DNA of 64,000 nt from an uncultured Azohydromonas sp. (lineage in GTDB: Bacteria; Pseudomonadota; Gammaproteobacteria; Burkholderiales; Burkholderiaceae_C). Positions 1 to 9,876 of this stretch are shown here, piece by piece. Within the stretch, counting starts at the first letter, position 1. The number at the start of each line of letters is the position of its first letter. The notes under the pieces were generated by a model. That model worked only from the letters and a program-made list of their open reading frames with translations. It searched no databases and was not told the origin of the DNA. The stretch spans positions 65,509 through 129,508 of the forward strand of contig NZ_CALAOH010000226.1 in assembly GCF_937926365.1 (NCBI RefSeq), given 5' to 3'. Made by a program: the position numbers and the translations under genes.

Positions 1-2
1 CG

Positions 3-404
3 GGGCGCCAGTTCCAGGCCGCGCAGCAGCAGTTCGCGAGCGTCGTTGCCGCCGCGCGCGGCAAGGACCAGGCGGCCCTGGACCGCGTCACATCGGTGGC
101 CGACACGCTGCTGAGCACGGGCCGCGGCATGTACGGCTCGGGCTCGCAGTACGTCGCGCTGGAGGCGATGACGCGGCGCACGGTCGAGTCCCTCGGCCGC
201 GCGCTGGAACTGCCTGGGTTCAGCCTGGCTGAGCAGAAGGCTGAGCAGCTCAAGCAGACGGCGGAGCTGAAGAAGCAGACCGAGGAGCTTAAGGCGCTGG
301 TTGTGCTGCAAGGCGCCGGCACCAAGGACGTGCTCGCGGAGCTGAAGCTGCTGAGGCAGCGCATTGAAGACCTGGAGAGGCCCCTGAGGCAGGCGGTGGC
401 ATGA
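3..404 (+). CDS. Phage protein C-terminus, possibly tail tape measure (partial)
   Basis: The reading frame is open from the window edge, so this is the C-terminal 133 residues of a longer protein. An internal GTG at 96 is in frame but need not be the start. The visible part is alpha-helical. It ends in a Lys/Glu/Leu-rich coiled coil (about the last 55 residues, rich in QLKQT/ELKKQ-type heptads), as at the end of some phage tail tape-measure proteins. It overlaps the next tail gene by 4 bp (ATGA), so the two are probably translationally coupled. Position just before tail-tip genes favours a tape-measure or tail-assembly role; the sequence alone does not prove it. Confidence 0.5.
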   Translation, partial: GRQFQAAQQQFASVVAAARGKDQAALDRVTSVADTLLSTGRGMYGSGSQYVALEAMTRRTVESLGRALELPGFSLAEQKAEQLKQTAELKKQTEELKALVVLQGAGTKDVLAELKLLRQRIEDLERPLRQAVA

Positions 405-1939
405 AGACCTACGCGATCGAAATGACGGTAGCCGTCGATGCGGCCGGGACGCTGCGCACGCTCTACGTGTCCAGCGGCCCGCTCGTCACGGGCCCGGATG
501 ACACGCCGCCGCACACGGCGTTCATGGGGCGGGTGCAGCAGCCCGCGCTGTACCGCACCGATCTCTGGGAGCCCGGCACCACGGGCGGCGCTTCCCGCGT
601 TTCGACCGGCGAGGTCGTGCTCGTGAACGTTGATGAAGCGCTTGACGACTGGATCGGCTACGGCTGGGCCGGGCGGGAGATCGTGCTGCGTGTCGGCGAG
701 CCGGGCACGGCCTACCCAACAGCATGGTCGCGCGTGCTGACCGGCACCATGGAGCAAGCGACGTTCGAGGGCGACCGTGTCGTGATCCGCGTACGCGACA
801 GGCAGGCGGTGCTGGACGTGCCGGCAAGCCCCAACACCTACGCCGGCGACAACGCGCTGCCGGCCGGGCTGGAGGGCGGCGCCGACGACCTGGCGGACCA
901 GCGCAAGCCACGCTGCTGGGGTCTGGTGCGCAACGTCTCGCCGCCGTGCGTGAACAGCGCCCGGCTGATCTACCAGGTCAGCGACGGTTCGGTTTCGTCC
1001 GTGGATGCGGTCTATGACCGTGGCGTCGCGCTCACCGCGGGCGCGGTGTACGCATCGCAGGCCGAGATGGAGACCACCGCGCCGGCGGCAGGGAGCTACC
1101 GTGTCTGGCCGGCCGGCGGCTACGTCCGTCTCGGATCGCTGCCGGCTGGCCAGCTCACGGCCGACGTCACTGCCACCACTGGCACAACGGCCCGTGCCGG
1201 CTCGCTGTTGCAGTCGCTCGCGCTGACCGCTGGGCTCGCCGCGGGCGATGTCTCCGCGGCCGATGTGTCGGCGCTCAACGCGGCTGCGCCGTATGCGCTG
1301 GGCCTCTGGCTGCCGTCTGGCGATGAAACGACGTGCCGCGCGGCCATGGACCGCGTCGCCGCATCGGTGGGTGCATGGTGGGCCTTCGACTCGCTGGGTG
1401 TGCTCCGCATGGGGCAGCTCGTGGACCCCGCAGGTGACGTGCCGGCGATGGCAATCGAGTCGTGGCAGATCATGCAGATCCAGCGCCAAGCGCAGCGCGA
1501 TGCGGGCGCCGGCGTGCCGGCGTGGCGTGTCACCGTGAATGGCAACCGGAATTGGTCGGTGCAAAGCGACGTTGCGGGTGCCGTGACGGCGGCGCGCCGC
1601 ACCTGGCTTGCCATGGCAACGCGCCCGCAGCGCTCGGCACAGGCCAGCATCAAGCTGCAGCACCTGCAGGCTGCTGACCTGGTCGTCGACAGCCTCATCG
1701 ACACCCTGGCCGATGCCAAGCTGGAAGCTCAGCGCCTGCTGGCTCTCTACCGCGTCCGCCGTGACATGTTCGAGGTGCGGATCTCGGCCAGCGCCTCGGC
1801 GTTGGCATCGCTGTCGCCGGGCTGCTCGGTGCGACTCACCTGGAAGCGCTACGGCCTCCAGAGCGGCCGGATGCTGCGCGTGCTTGGCGTGCAGCTGGAT
1901 CTCGCGCGCGAGCGCGCGTACTTGACGCTGTGGGGGTAG
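401..1939 (+). CDS. Phage tail protein, unknown function
   Basis: A 512-residue protein beginning at an ATG that overlaps the upstream stop by 4 bp. There is no signal peptide or membrane segment. The composition (many Val, Thr, Ala, Gly and short beta-prone stretches) is typical of baseplate or tail-tip proteins. The central part holds a conserved-looking KPRCWG segment (about residues 168-173) and the C-terminus has repeated beta-strand signatures. It lies between a probable tape-measure end and two further tail genes on the same strand, so a role in the tail tip or host-contact structure is inferred from context. No specific family was recognised with certainty. Confidence 0.7.
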   Translation: MKTYAIEMTVAVDAAGTLRTLYVSSGPLVTGPDDTPPHTAFMGRVQQPALYRTDLWEPGTTGGASRVSTGEVVLVNVDEALDDWIGYGWAGREIVLRVGEPGTAYPTAWSRVLTGTMEQATFEGDRVVIRVRDRQAVLDVPASPNTYAGDNALPAGLEGGADDLADQRKPRCWGLVRNVSPPCVNSARLIYQVSDGSVSSVDAVYDRGVALTAGAVYASQAEMETTAPAAGSYRVWPAGGYVRLGSLPAGQLTADVTATTGTTARAGSLLQSLALTAGLAAGDVSAADVSALNAAAPYALGLWLPSGDETTCRAAMDRVAASVGAWWAFDSLGVLRMGQLVDPAGDVPAMAIESWQIMQIQRQAQRDAGAGVPAWRVTVNGNRNWSVQSDVAGAVTAARRTWLAMATRPQRSAQASIKLQHLQAADLVVDSLIDTLADAKLEAQRLLALYRVRRDMFEVRISASASALASLSPGCSVRLTWKRYGLQSGRMLRVLGVQLDLARERAYLTLWG

Positions 1940-1942
1940 GTG

Positions 1943-2821
1943 ATGGCCAATATCCTGATCGCCTGGGGCAACGATGCTGATCGCGCGACGCTGTCCGGCG
2001 GCGCGTGGGTGTCCACGCTGCCGCGCACGAACCTGCAGACGCGTGAGCTTGCGCGGGTCGCCCGGTCGACATCGGCAGCCACGGCCGCCACGAAGTTCAC
2101 CGCGACGTTCGCCGGCCGGCCACCGCTGATCGACTGCATCGTCTTGGTCGCTCACAACCTGAGCGCGGCGGCCCGGTGGAAGGTGACCGCCAGCAACGCG
2201 GCGGGCAGCAAGGTTCGAAGCACGGGCTGGATGGACGTCTGGAAGCGTAGCGACCCGGCAGAGCTGGAGTGGGAGGATGACCGGTGGTGGAGCGGTCTGC
2301 CGGACGCGGAGACCATCGCTGCCTTCACACCGCTACTGGTCTGGACCGGTGGACGCAAGCTCTGGCCGTCTGCTGATGACGTCACGAACCCGGCGACGTG
2401 GACGGTCGAGATTGACGACTCAACAAACCCGGCGGGCTATGTGCAATTTGGGCGGCTTTTCATGGGTCGTGCATTCCAGCCGAAATACAACTACGAATGG
2501 GGTTCGGGCCTGGGCTACGAAACTGAAACCACCGTCGATCAAAGCCTCGATGGTGTTGAGTTTTTCGGGCGCCGCCCGCCGGTGCGCATATTCAATTTCC
2601 GGCTTGGGAATCTGAATGACGCCGAGGCCTACGGCGCGGTACTGCTGCTGCAGCGCACTGTGGGGATTGATGGCGAGGTCGTCGTCATTCCAGATCCCGG
2701 CTCTAGCCAGTTCTCGCTGCAACGGAACATTTACGGGCGGCTGCGGCGGTTGAGCCTGATCGAGAACCCGCATTACCAGACCCACGGCCATGCATACGAA
2801 GTGAAGGAGATCATCGCGTGA
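1943..2821 (+). CDS. Phage tail protein, unknown function
   Basis: A 292-residue protein. ATG at 1943 is preferred over the in-frame GTG at 1940, which directly abuts the upstream stop. The protein is rich in Trp and aromatic residues with beta-strand patterning (for example WMDVWKRSDPAELEWEDDRWW around residues 97-117), which suggests a beta-sandwich such as a carbohydrate- or receptor-contacting tail domain. It overlaps the next gene by 4 bp (GTGA), so the tail genes form one transcription and translation unit. The function is inferred from neighbours only. Confidence 0.7.
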   Translation: MANILIAWGNDADRATLSGGAWVSTLPRTNLQTRELARVARSTSAATAATKFTATFAGRPPLIDCIVLVAHNLSAAARWKVTASNAAGSKVRSTGWMDVWKRSDPAELEWEDDRWWSGLPDAETIAAFTPLLVWTGGRKLWPSADDVTNPATWTVEIDDSTNPAGYVQFGRLFMGRAFQPKYNYEWGSGLGYETETTVDQSLDGVEFFGRRPPVRIFNFRLGNLNDAEAYGAVLLLQRTVGIDGEVVVIPDPGSSQFSLQRNIYGRLRRLSLIENPHYQTHGHAYEVKEIIA

Positions 2822-4347
2822 CTATCGTCGTGAATATCAACGGCCGAACATACTCGGACGATGACGATCCGGACACTGGCATGGGAGCGGGCGGTCACCG
2901 GCGGTTGCTGCTGCCGCTCGTGCATGACATCGTGACAGTCGCCGGAGCCGTGGCCAGCGCCGCTGAGGGGACGGCAACGAAAGCAGCGCAGGCGTCTGCA
3001 AGTTCGACGGCGGCTGCGGCCAGCGCTGCCGTGGCCAGCAGCGCCGGCGCCAATGCAACCGCGGCGGCTGCCGCGGTTGCCGCATTGGCGTCTGGCTCGG
3101 CAACGGCCCGCGCCACTGTGCCGCCATCACTGCTGCTGCCGTTTGCGAGTGGGCGGTTTGTGGATCCGCGCCTGGTATTCGGGCGCAGCTCCACGGCCCA
3201 GCGCATCAACGGACGCGGTCAGGTCGAAGCGGTGCTCGCGGGCGTGCCGCGCCTTGCGCATGATCCGATGAGCCTGGCGTGCCAAGGCGTGATGGTGGAG
3301 GCCGCGGCTACAAACCTGTTGCTGCACAGCAGCGACCTGTCCCAGTCGGCCTGGAACAAGAGCACCGTGGTCGGGCTCGATGCGACACGCTATCTGGCCC
3401 CGGACGGCACCATGTCGGCCTGGAGGGTGTACGAAACCGCCACCACGGCGCAACACACCGTGAGCCAGGCGTTCAACGTCGTGGCATCAACGACCTATAC
3501 CGTGTCGGCCTTTGTGAAGGCCGCGGAGCGCACCCGCGTGCGCGTGTATATGGGATCGTTGGCCAACCAAGTGGCGTCCAACATCGTGGAGCTCAACTTG
3601 CTGACCGGGGAGTACACGACCCCGGACCCGTCGCGCACGCGGGTTGAGGCCTACCCGAATGGTTGGTATCGGGTGTCGGCCACATCGACCACCATCGCCG
3701 CGCCCGGGGCAAGCTGCTCGCTGAGCGTTCAAGTGATCGCGACGGCGAACGTTTCCAGCTACACCGGGGACGGTGCATCGGGTGTCCTGGTGTGGCACGG
3801 TCAGGCCGAGCTGGGCGAGCTGTCCACCAGCCCGATTCCTACCGCCGGCGCGCAAACGACGCGCACCGCGGAAACCTGCCCGCTGTCAGTGGGCGCGTGG
3901 CTGCGGCAGGGGGAGGGCACGCTCTACGCCGAGTTCATTCGGGCGGCGGCTGTGTCTACCGGTGCCGCGCCGGTGGTGCTCTCGCTGAATGACGGTACCG
4001 CCTCCAATCGCGTGGCCCTGGTGCTCGTACGCAATGCCGTGAGCGGGGCGAGCCAGGTAGCGGCATCGATCACCTCGGGCGGGGTGGATGTGACCTCAAC
4101 GGCTGCGGTCATCGCGGCGGGCGCGGTGGTACGGGTCATGGTGGCCTATCGCGCGCTCGATGCGGCCCTGTACGTCAACGGGGTCGAGGTGTGGGCCGGC
4201 ACCGGTGCGGCTATTCCCGCGGCGCTGTCGACGCTATGCCTTGGCGCTGACTCGGCGGGTGCCAACCAGGTCAACGGCGTTCTCGGGTGCGTGGCCTATT
4301 TCCCGGCGCGCCTGGCCGCCGTGCAGTGCATCGCTATGACGGCGTGA
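2818..4347 (+). CDS. Tail fibre-like protein with two beta-sandwich binding regions
   Basis: A 509-residue protein starting with GTG at 2818. Residues about 45-100 are almost entirely Ala/Ser/Thr, a low-complexity helical shaft typical of phage tail-fibre N-termini. It is followed by a region resembling carbohydrate-binding modules of tail proteins (NLLLHSSDLSQSAWNKS, then a TYTVSAFVKA strand pattern, about residues 165-340). The C-terminal 150 residues look like a LamG/concanavalin-like jelly roll (for example DAALYVNGVEVWAGTG). A receptor-binding or adhesin role is inferred. The large Ala-rich shaft also explains several spurious reading frames on the other strand. Confidence 0.75.
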   Translation: MTIVVNINGRTYSDDDDPDTGMGAGGHRRLLLPLVHDIVTVAGAVASAAEGTATKAAQASASSTAAAASAAVASSAGANATAAAAAVAALASGSATARATVPPSLLLPFASGRFVDPRLVFGRSSTAQRINGRGQVEAVLAGVPRLAHDPMSLACQGVMVEAAATNLLLHSSDLSQSAWNKSTVVGLDATRYLAPDGTMSAWRVYETATTAQHTVSQAFNVVASTTYTVSAFVKAAERTRVRVYMGSLANQVASNIVELNLLTGEYTTPDPSRTRVEAYPNGWYRVSATSTTIAAPGASCSLSVQVIATANVSSYTGDGASGVLVWHGQAELGELSTSPIPTAGAQTTRTAETCPLSVGAWLRQGEGTLYAEFIRAAAVSTGAAPVVLSLNDGTASNRVALVLVRNAVSGASQVAASITSGGVDVTSTAAVIAAGAVVRVMVAYRALDAALYVNGVEVWAGTGAAIPAALSTLCLGADSAGANQVNGVLGCVAYFPARLAAVQCIAMTA

Positions 4348-4357
4348 AGGAGAACAG

Positions 4358-4600
4358 ATGCCCGATCTCGACATCATCGGCCTCCTGTGCGCTATCACCG
4401 GCGACACCGCCGTACAACTGGCCGGTTGGCACATCAACAGCACGGCGCCGCTGCCAGGCCTCGGCCTGTACGAAGTCACGCCGAAGGCCCCGCAGCGCGT
4501 GTTCGCCGGTGTGCAAACCCACTTCTACAGGTTCGAAAGTCGCGAGCAAGCCGAAGAACTGCTGGCCACCGCCGCGAGCCTGCCCGCGCAACAGCCATAA
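4358..4600 (+). CDS. Small phage protein, unknown
   Basis: An 80-residue protein, ATG at 4358, with the ribosome-binding sequence GGAG (GTGAAGGAGAAC) just upstream. It lies 10 bp after the fibre gene. It has no signal peptide or membrane helix. The start MPDLDIIGLLCAITGDTAVQLAGWHINSTAP resembles short proteins found after fibre genes in Burkholderiales prophages. A tail-fibre accessory role is possible from position, but no function can be shown. Confidence 0.6.
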   Translation: MPDLDIIGLLCAITGDTAVQLAGWHINSTAPLPGLGLYEVTPKAPQRVFAGVQTHFYRFESREQAEELLATAASLPAQQP

Positions 4601-4611
4601 AAGGACGCGAC

Positions 4612-4833
4612 ATGCCACAGCTTTCAGGTACCGCAAACAACCAGACCCCAACCAACGGCGACCTGGGTGGGATGGCCCACCAGTCGCCGGAAGGCTTCGT
4701 GCTGCGGCCGCAGTCCAGTGCGACTCCGTACAACCCAGGTGACATGGTCTTCCAGTCCACTGAGGCCGCACTCACGGTCAAGCGACGCATGGCAGACGGC
4801 AGCGTGAAGTCGATCAGCTGGCCGTGGTCGTGA
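4612..4833 (+). CDS. Small phage protein, unknown
   Basis: A 73-residue protein starting at ATG 4612, 11 bp after the preceding stop, with AAAAGGA just upstream as ribosome-binding site. It is polar and rich in Gln, Asn, Ser and Pro (MPQLSGTANNQTPTNGDLGG), with no membrane segment, and ends in WPWS. It is the last gene before a strong terminator-like hairpin, so it closes the tail operon. Function unknown. Confidence 0.55.
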   Translation: MPQLSGTANNQTPTNGDLGGMAHQSPEGFVLRPQSSATPYNPGDMVFQSTEAALTVKRRMADGSVKSISWPWS

Positions 4834-4866
4834 CGCATTGCGCGACAGGACCTCAACGCAGTACCC

Positions 4867-4893
4867 ATGCCCGCCACTTGGCGGGCATTTTCA
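4867..4893 (+). terminator. Intrinsic terminator between tail and lysis genes
   Basis: A perfect 9-bp inverted repeat, ATGCCCGCC and GGCGGGCAT, encloses a 4-base loop (ACTT) and is followed by TTTTCATTT. It separates the tail operon from the lysis pair. The stem is GC-rich and followed by a U-rich tract, as expected of a Rho-independent terminator. Confidence 0.75.
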
Positions 4894-4909
4894 TTTCAGG
4901 GAGGCACCC

Positions 4910-5302
4910 ATGGGTGGTGACGCAGTGCAAACGTCTGCACGGGATGGAGAAGCGGCCGATGACGTGGGCGGCGAGTGCTTGGCAGGGCTGACGCCGGAGC
5001 AACGGCTGGATGCGATCGAGCAGCGGCTGCGCCGCGGTGCAGACAGGATTGCGGCGCTGGAAAATGGCCTGGCCACGAACACACAGCTCACGACTGAAAT
5101 CCGCGAGCTGCTGGAGTTTGGCCGTAACGGGCTGCGCCTGCTCGGTCACCTCGGCGTCGTGATGCGCTGGGCCGGCGGCATCGCTGCCGCGGTGAGTGCC
5201 ATGGTTGGCCTGTGGCATGCCGTGCGCTCCGGCGTGCCGGTGGACAGCGGCGACGTGCTGTCCGCTGTGGTCCAGGCCTACCGCGACGGGAGCCAGAAAT
5301 GA
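4910..5302 (+). CDS. Holin-like membrane protein
   Basis: A 130-residue protein. ATG 4910 is chosen because it follows TCAGGGAGG at good spacing and avoids the terminator. The polar N-terminal half carries a predicted coiled coil (LDAIEQRLRRGADRIAALE, about residues 33-52). A single hydrophobic stretch (HLGVVMRWAGGIAAAVSAMVG, about 79-99) could span the membrane. It overlaps the endolysin gene by 4 bp (ATGA). Position directly before a SAR endolysin makes a holin or pinholin-type role likely, but one membrane helix and a soluble coiled coil are also compatible with another lysis accessory. Confidence 0.55.
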   Translation: MGGDAVQTSARDGEAADDVGGECLAGLTPEQRLDAIEQRLRRGADRIAALENGLATNTQLTTEIRELLEFGRNGLRLLGHLGVVMRWAGGIAAAVSAMVGLWHAVRSGVPVDSGDVLSAVVQAYRDGSQK

Positions 5303-5778
5303 AATCGGGCCGTGTCGCGATTGCCGGCCTGAGCCTGTCCGCTGCGGCGCTGATTGGTCTCTGGGGTCGAGAGGGGTGGACGGAACGGGCTGTCATCCCA
5401 GTGCCCGGCGACGTGCCGACGATCGGCCCCGGGCTGACGCAGCGCGCGGACGGCACGCCGGTGCAGCTCGGCGACCGCATCACGCCGCTCGACGGTGCCC
5501 GGCGCAGCCTGGCGCACATCCAGCGCGACGAAGCAGGCCTCAAGCGCTGCGTCACCGTGGAGCTACACCAAGCGGAGTACGACGCGTACTTGAGCTTGGC
5601 GTACAACATCGGCGTAGCGGCTTTCTGCAGCTCAACGCTTGTGAAGCGGCTCAACGCCGGCGACTACGCCGGCGCGTGTGCCGAGATCCTGCGTTGGGAC
5701 AAGTTCCGTGGGCAGCCGCTGCGCGGGCTCACGCTGCGCCGCCAAGCGGAGTACCGGCAGTGCGTAGACGCCGGCTGA
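5299..5778 (+). CDS. Phage endolysin (lysozyme, GH24-like) with SAR-type N-terminus
   Basis: A 159-residue muramidase-type endolysin. The N-terminus (residues 5-22, Ala/Gly/Ser/Leu-rich and weakly hydrophobic) fits a signal-arrest-release segment that would let the host Sec system export the enzyme and keep it inactive until the membrane is depolarised. The catalytic region follows: EGW with Glu25, then PGDVPTIGPG with Asp38 and Thr41 as the likely partners. The C-terminal half has the family core (YDAYLSLAYNIG and a Trp-Asp pair). Start ATG 5299 overlaps the holin-like gene. No Rz/Rz1 spanin genes follow in the visible 130 bp, so spanins are absent or elsewhere. Confidence 0.85.
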   Translation: MKSGRVAIAGLSLSAAALIGLWGREGWTERAVIPVPGDVPTIGPGLTQRADGTPVQLGDRITPLDGARRSLAHIQRDEAGLKRCVTVELHQAEYDAYLSLAYNIGVAAFCSSTLVKRLNAGDYAGACAEILRWDKFRGQPLRGLTLRRQAEYRQCVDAG

Positions 5779-5914
5779 GGTTGTGCCGGCATGCATTGCG
5801 GAAACGGTGCAGAAGCGATGCGGAAATCATGTACTCGCGCGGCCTGGAATAAGTTGTTCACCGTGCTGCGCACGACCCGCGACGCTTGGAAACAGCGCTT
5901 GGCGGCAGCACGGC

Positions 5915-6931
5915 TCACGGTGAGTTTCTTCCTAGAGAAGGCGTTGCCGCGATGTACATCGCTGCCGCGCGCCGGCCGATGCTTGCCAACTCTTCCGGTG
6001 GCGGATGCACATCGCCGGACGCGGCTAAGTCAGCCGACTCCACCAGGATGCAATTACCGGCACTCTTGGCCGCAGCTTCTTGGGCCGCGCGCATGGCCTC
6101 CAGGTCGGCCGCACTTTCTGTCGCGATTGACTGCAGTTTCACGATGATGAAGGGCATGTCGGGGTCGCCACGGCCACTGCGCCACTCCGCGATCATGCGT
6201 TGCAGGTGGTCGGCATAGTCAGCATGAGCTGGGACGTTGCTTTCGCCTTGCCACCACACCACGCCGCGAGCGGGCATGCGGTATAGCGGCCGCACCCATT
6301 CTTTCGCCATGGTGGCGGGCGGCAACTTCCGAACCCATTTTGCGGTGCTCCCCACAGCCTTCGGGTGTCCGGCCGACGAGTACCAGGACTGGATTGGCGT
6401 TCCTGGAAATGCGATGCTCGCAATACCGATTGGTATCTGGAGCTGCTCATGCATCTCAATGGCAAATGCAGCGCCGAACCTTGATACTTGGCCGTGAGAT
6501 ACCCACTGGCGACGAATATCAATTAGAGATTGCCAAACGTCGTCTGGGTAAATTCCCTTGTTGGTTGGGCCAAAGCCACTGTAACCGGAGCATCCGTCTG
6601 GAAGCTGGAGTTTGGCGTGCTTCCGGGCATTGCTTTGCCCTGCGACTAGCCACACATCGCCGACGTGAATTCTGTTCAGGGTGATCGTCTCGCCCAAACA
6701 TGAGAAGCTCACCGTGTATGGGCCGCCCTCCGGAAGTGGGTCGAGGCTCAATATCCATTGGCCGTCACGCGAGACCGCTGCCGCAGAAATGAAATCGGCC
6801 TCGGCTTGGACTAAAGCGCTATCTGGCGCTGAGCCCCAGAAAACATGAGGCACCCCTCTCTGCAGCACAGCGCCATGCCCGTATACAGCGGAAAGCCGGA
6901 AAGGGCGCTCCGGTGTCAGGTCGTATATCAC
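5915..6931 (-). CDS. SGNH esterase, sialate O-acetylesterase (SASA) type
   Basis: A 338-residue protein on the strand opposite to the tail genes. Family motifs are clear: block I VAGQSN (catalytic Ser100), the WWQGESN block (about 226-232), and a C-terminal Asp-x-His pair (Asp307, His309; GDVHP). An N-terminal beta-sandwich of about 90 residues precedes the catalytic domain, as in bacterial 9-O-acetylesterases. There is no signal peptide. In a prophage it could act as a virion-associated deacetylase on capsule or O-antigen, or alter host polysaccharide during lysogeny; both are inference. Its start overlaps the stop of the upstream 76-residue gene (ATGA), so the two are co-translated. Opposite orientation suggests separate expression. 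Confidence 0.85.
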   Translation of the reverse strand: MIYDLTPERPFRLSAVYGHGAVLQRGVPHVFWGSAPDSALVQAEADFISAAAVSRDGQWILSLDPLPEGGPYTVSFSCLGETITLNRIHVGDVWLVAGQSNARKHAKLQLPDGCSGYSGFGPTNKGIYPDDVWQSLIDIRRQWVSHGQVSRFGAAFAIEMHEQLQIPIGIASIAFPGTPIQSWYSSAGHPKAVGSTAKWVRKLPPATMAKEWVRPLYRMPARGVVWWQGESNVPAHADYADHLQRMIAEWRSGRGDPDMPFIIVKLQSIATESAADLEAMRAAQEAAAKSAGNCILVESADLAASGDVHPPPEELASIGRRAAAMYIAATPSLGRNSP

Positions 6932-7158
6932 TGTTCGTTGCTGATCGTCTTGTCCAGTCGCTTCAGCTCCGAACGCATCCAGACATGCGGGTCAGGGCCC
7001 GCACTGGCGGCAGGTGGCGCAGCGAGCAGCCGGGCAGCTGCGGCGCGGATTGCGGCGCCAATGTCAACGGCTTCGCCAGAGACTTCGTAGGTGCGGCCGT
7101 CCCATTCCTGCGCGATCTGCTCGATGACGTGCGGCAGCGTGGTGGCGGTGTCGGTCAT
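6928..7158 (-). CDS. Small phage protein co-transcribed with the esterase
   Basis: A 76-residue protein, ATG at 7158 with GAGAAG upstream at suitable distance. The longer in-frame extension to 7317 has no good ribosome-binding site and is rejected. The sequence (MTDTATTLPHVIEQIAQEWDG; Ala-rich middle; ending LKRLDKTISNEQ) is soluble and helical with no recognisable motif. It overlaps the esterase gene by 4 bp, so the pair behaves as a two-gene operon. Function unknown. Short proteins of this type often occur beside fibre-associated esterases in Burkholderiales prophages. Confidence 0.5.
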   Translation of the reverse strand: MTDTATTLPHVIEQIAQEWDGRTYEVSGEAVDIGAAIRAAAARLLAAPPAASAGPDPHVWMRSELKRLDKTISNEQ

Positions 7159-7395
7159 GTGTCTTCTCTTGTGTGCGGCACCGGCTGGTGCCGGTGCTGG
7201 ATTGGACCACGCGGCCAAGCGGCGCTCAGGGGAGAATTCGGGGAGAAATTCCGATTTCGGAGCGGCCGTGCATCTATCGAATTGCTGCGGGAGCAAGGCG
7301 CTGGCGAACTCGCACACGTGATAGCAGGCAGGGGATATGGCTGTAATTGACCCACGGCGCTCCCAATGCCGGCGGTTGGTACTGCTGCTGTGGTG

Positions 7396-8478
7396 TCAAT
7401 CGGCCAACACCTTGTCGAGCTCTGGAAAGTGTTTGTGCAGGTCCTCAGGCTGCAGGTGGGTGTACCGCTTCAGCTGCGTCCAGTTCGTGTGCCCGCTGAC
7501 CAAGGCGACCTCCTGGATGCTCAACCCATGCTGGAATAGCCGCGTGATGCCGGTGTGCCGCAGGTCGTGGAAACGCAAGTCCTTGATGCTCGGTATACCG
7601 GTCTGGGCAATCCGGTCACGCGTGCGCTCGAAGGCGGCGCAAACCGAGTCGGTGTCATGGGGGAAGACGCGCTCATCAAGCTTTGGGACCTGCTCCAACA
7701 ACGTCCAGGCGTCACCCAGCAGGGGCACCACCTGGTCGTTGCCCACTTTGCGCTTCGGGTGCTTCACGTCCCGAATCACGATCGTGCGGCGCTTCGGGTC
7801 CACGTCGGCCCAGCGCATGCGCGTGAGCTCACCGGCGCGGCGGGGCAGGGCGATGGCCATCTTGTAGATCAGCACCATGTTGATGGCGGTCTGGTGGTGA
7901 GCGTTGCGCCGCTCAAACTGTTCCAGCAGCGCGTCCTCCTCGGCTTGGCTCACGATCCGGATCACCTCCCGGCTCTTGGCCGTGAGTCCGTCCTCGCGCA
8001 GCTTGCGCATGCCCAGGTCCACCTCGCTGGGGTCCACCGGGATACCGTGCGCGTAAGGCGCCGCGTGGATCGCGGCTGAAACCACTGACAGGTTGGCCAG
8101 CACCGTGGCCGGTGTCACGCCGTCTTCCGCGCGCCGGCGCACGGCGAAGTCCACCAGGTGCTTCGCGCGCAGATCGCCCAGCAATACTTTGCTGAACACG
8201 CCGGCCATGTACTCGTGGTTGGCGATGGTGGAGCGGCCCAGCGGCCGGAGCTTCCGCTGGTAGCCCAGGTGCTGCTCAATCAGCTCGCCGACTGTCATAC
8301 GCGCGCCGATGGCGACCGCCGGCCCGTCCTTGCGCACCTTCGCTTCCAGGCGCTGCGCCCAGCTCCTGGCCATGGCCTCGGTCGGGAACGTTTTGGACTC
8401 GCTAAATACAATTCGGCCCGCCTCTTTGAGCCGGACCTGAGCCAGCCAGCCGTCGCCGCGGCGCGTGATGGAAGCCAT
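7396..8478 (-). CDS. int: Prophage tyrosine integrase (dusA-associated)
   Basis: A 360-residue tyrosine recombinase. ATG 8478 (MASITRRGDGWLAQVRL) is preferred because it gives the usual N-terminal AP2-like arm-binding domain. The core-binding domain spans about residues 60-160. The catalytic domain has Arg214 (in RRAGELTRMRW), His304-x-x-Arg307 (HDLRHTG), His330 (SGHTNW) and Tyr339 (KRYTH). It catalyses integration and excision of the prophage. It reads away from dusA and is the last phage gene. Integrases next to the 5' end of dusA form a known group that uses that gene as its target. Confidence 0.92.
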   Translation of the reverse strand: MASITRRGDGWLAQVRLKEAGRIVFSESKTFPTEAMARSWAQRLEAKVRKDGPAVAIGARMTVGELIEQHLGYQRKLRPLGRSTIANHEYMAGVFSKVLLGDLRAKHLVDFAVRRRAEDGVTPATVLANLSVVSAAIHAAPYAHGIPVDPSEVDLGMRKLREDGLTAKSREVIRIVSQAEEDALLEQFERRNAHHQTAINMVLIYKMAIALPRRAGELTRMRWADVDPKRRTIVIRDVKHPKRKVGNDQVVPLLGDAWTLLEQVPKLDERVFPHDTDSVCAAFERTRDRIAQTGIPSIKDLRFHDLRHTGITRLFQHGLSIQEVALVSGHTNWTQLKRYTHLQPEDLHKHFPELDKVLAD

Positions 8479-8621
8479 GGTACTTGTGCCTCTTGTCGGT
8501 GTGATCGGTCGGTGCAACGGGCGCCGATTGTTGCACCGCCAGTTGCACTGGACGCCCGTTTAAGCCCGGCAAAGCCCTGAAATCCACTGTTCAAAACAAC
8601 AGCTCTAAAGTCGATCCTGGC

Positions 8622-9626
<1,005 letters not shown>

Positions 9627-9876
9627 ATTGCCGCCAGCCGCTCATCTCCAGTCCCTGGCCCGCGCCAGGGGATAACTTCTCCACCCATTCCAGTGGCGGA
9701 GGCGGCCCGGAAACTGCCTTGGGCGGTGGCAGCCGGGCAGGACCGCATGGGCGCCGTCCAGGTCCGCTGCAACATTGCCGCGGCAGTCCGCCGCGGGGCG
9801 GGTCACGGAGGAGTCGCGATGACAAAGTCCCAGCCGGCACGGCAGTCCGTTCGCCGAGCGTCCTGAGGGGCGCGCC

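Larger units (their letters stand above)
1..8620. mobile_element. Right end of a prophage inserted at dusA
   Basis: The tail genes at 3-4347, small phage genes, lysis genes, an opposite-strand gene pair and a tyrosine integrase form the right-hand end of a tailed prophage that continues left of the window. The structural genes point right. The integrase and two further genes point left. The integrase start lies about 140 bp from the 5' end of dusA, a known insertion target of a family of prophage integrases, so the boundary is placed just before or within the first codons of dusA. The left attachment site is outside the window, so the exact core cannot be read. Confidence 0.8.

Noticed and set aside
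5791..6147. Small rightward frame after the endolysin as an Rz-like spanin
   Set aside because: It is mostly antisense of the esterase gene, with no lipoprotein or membrane signal.
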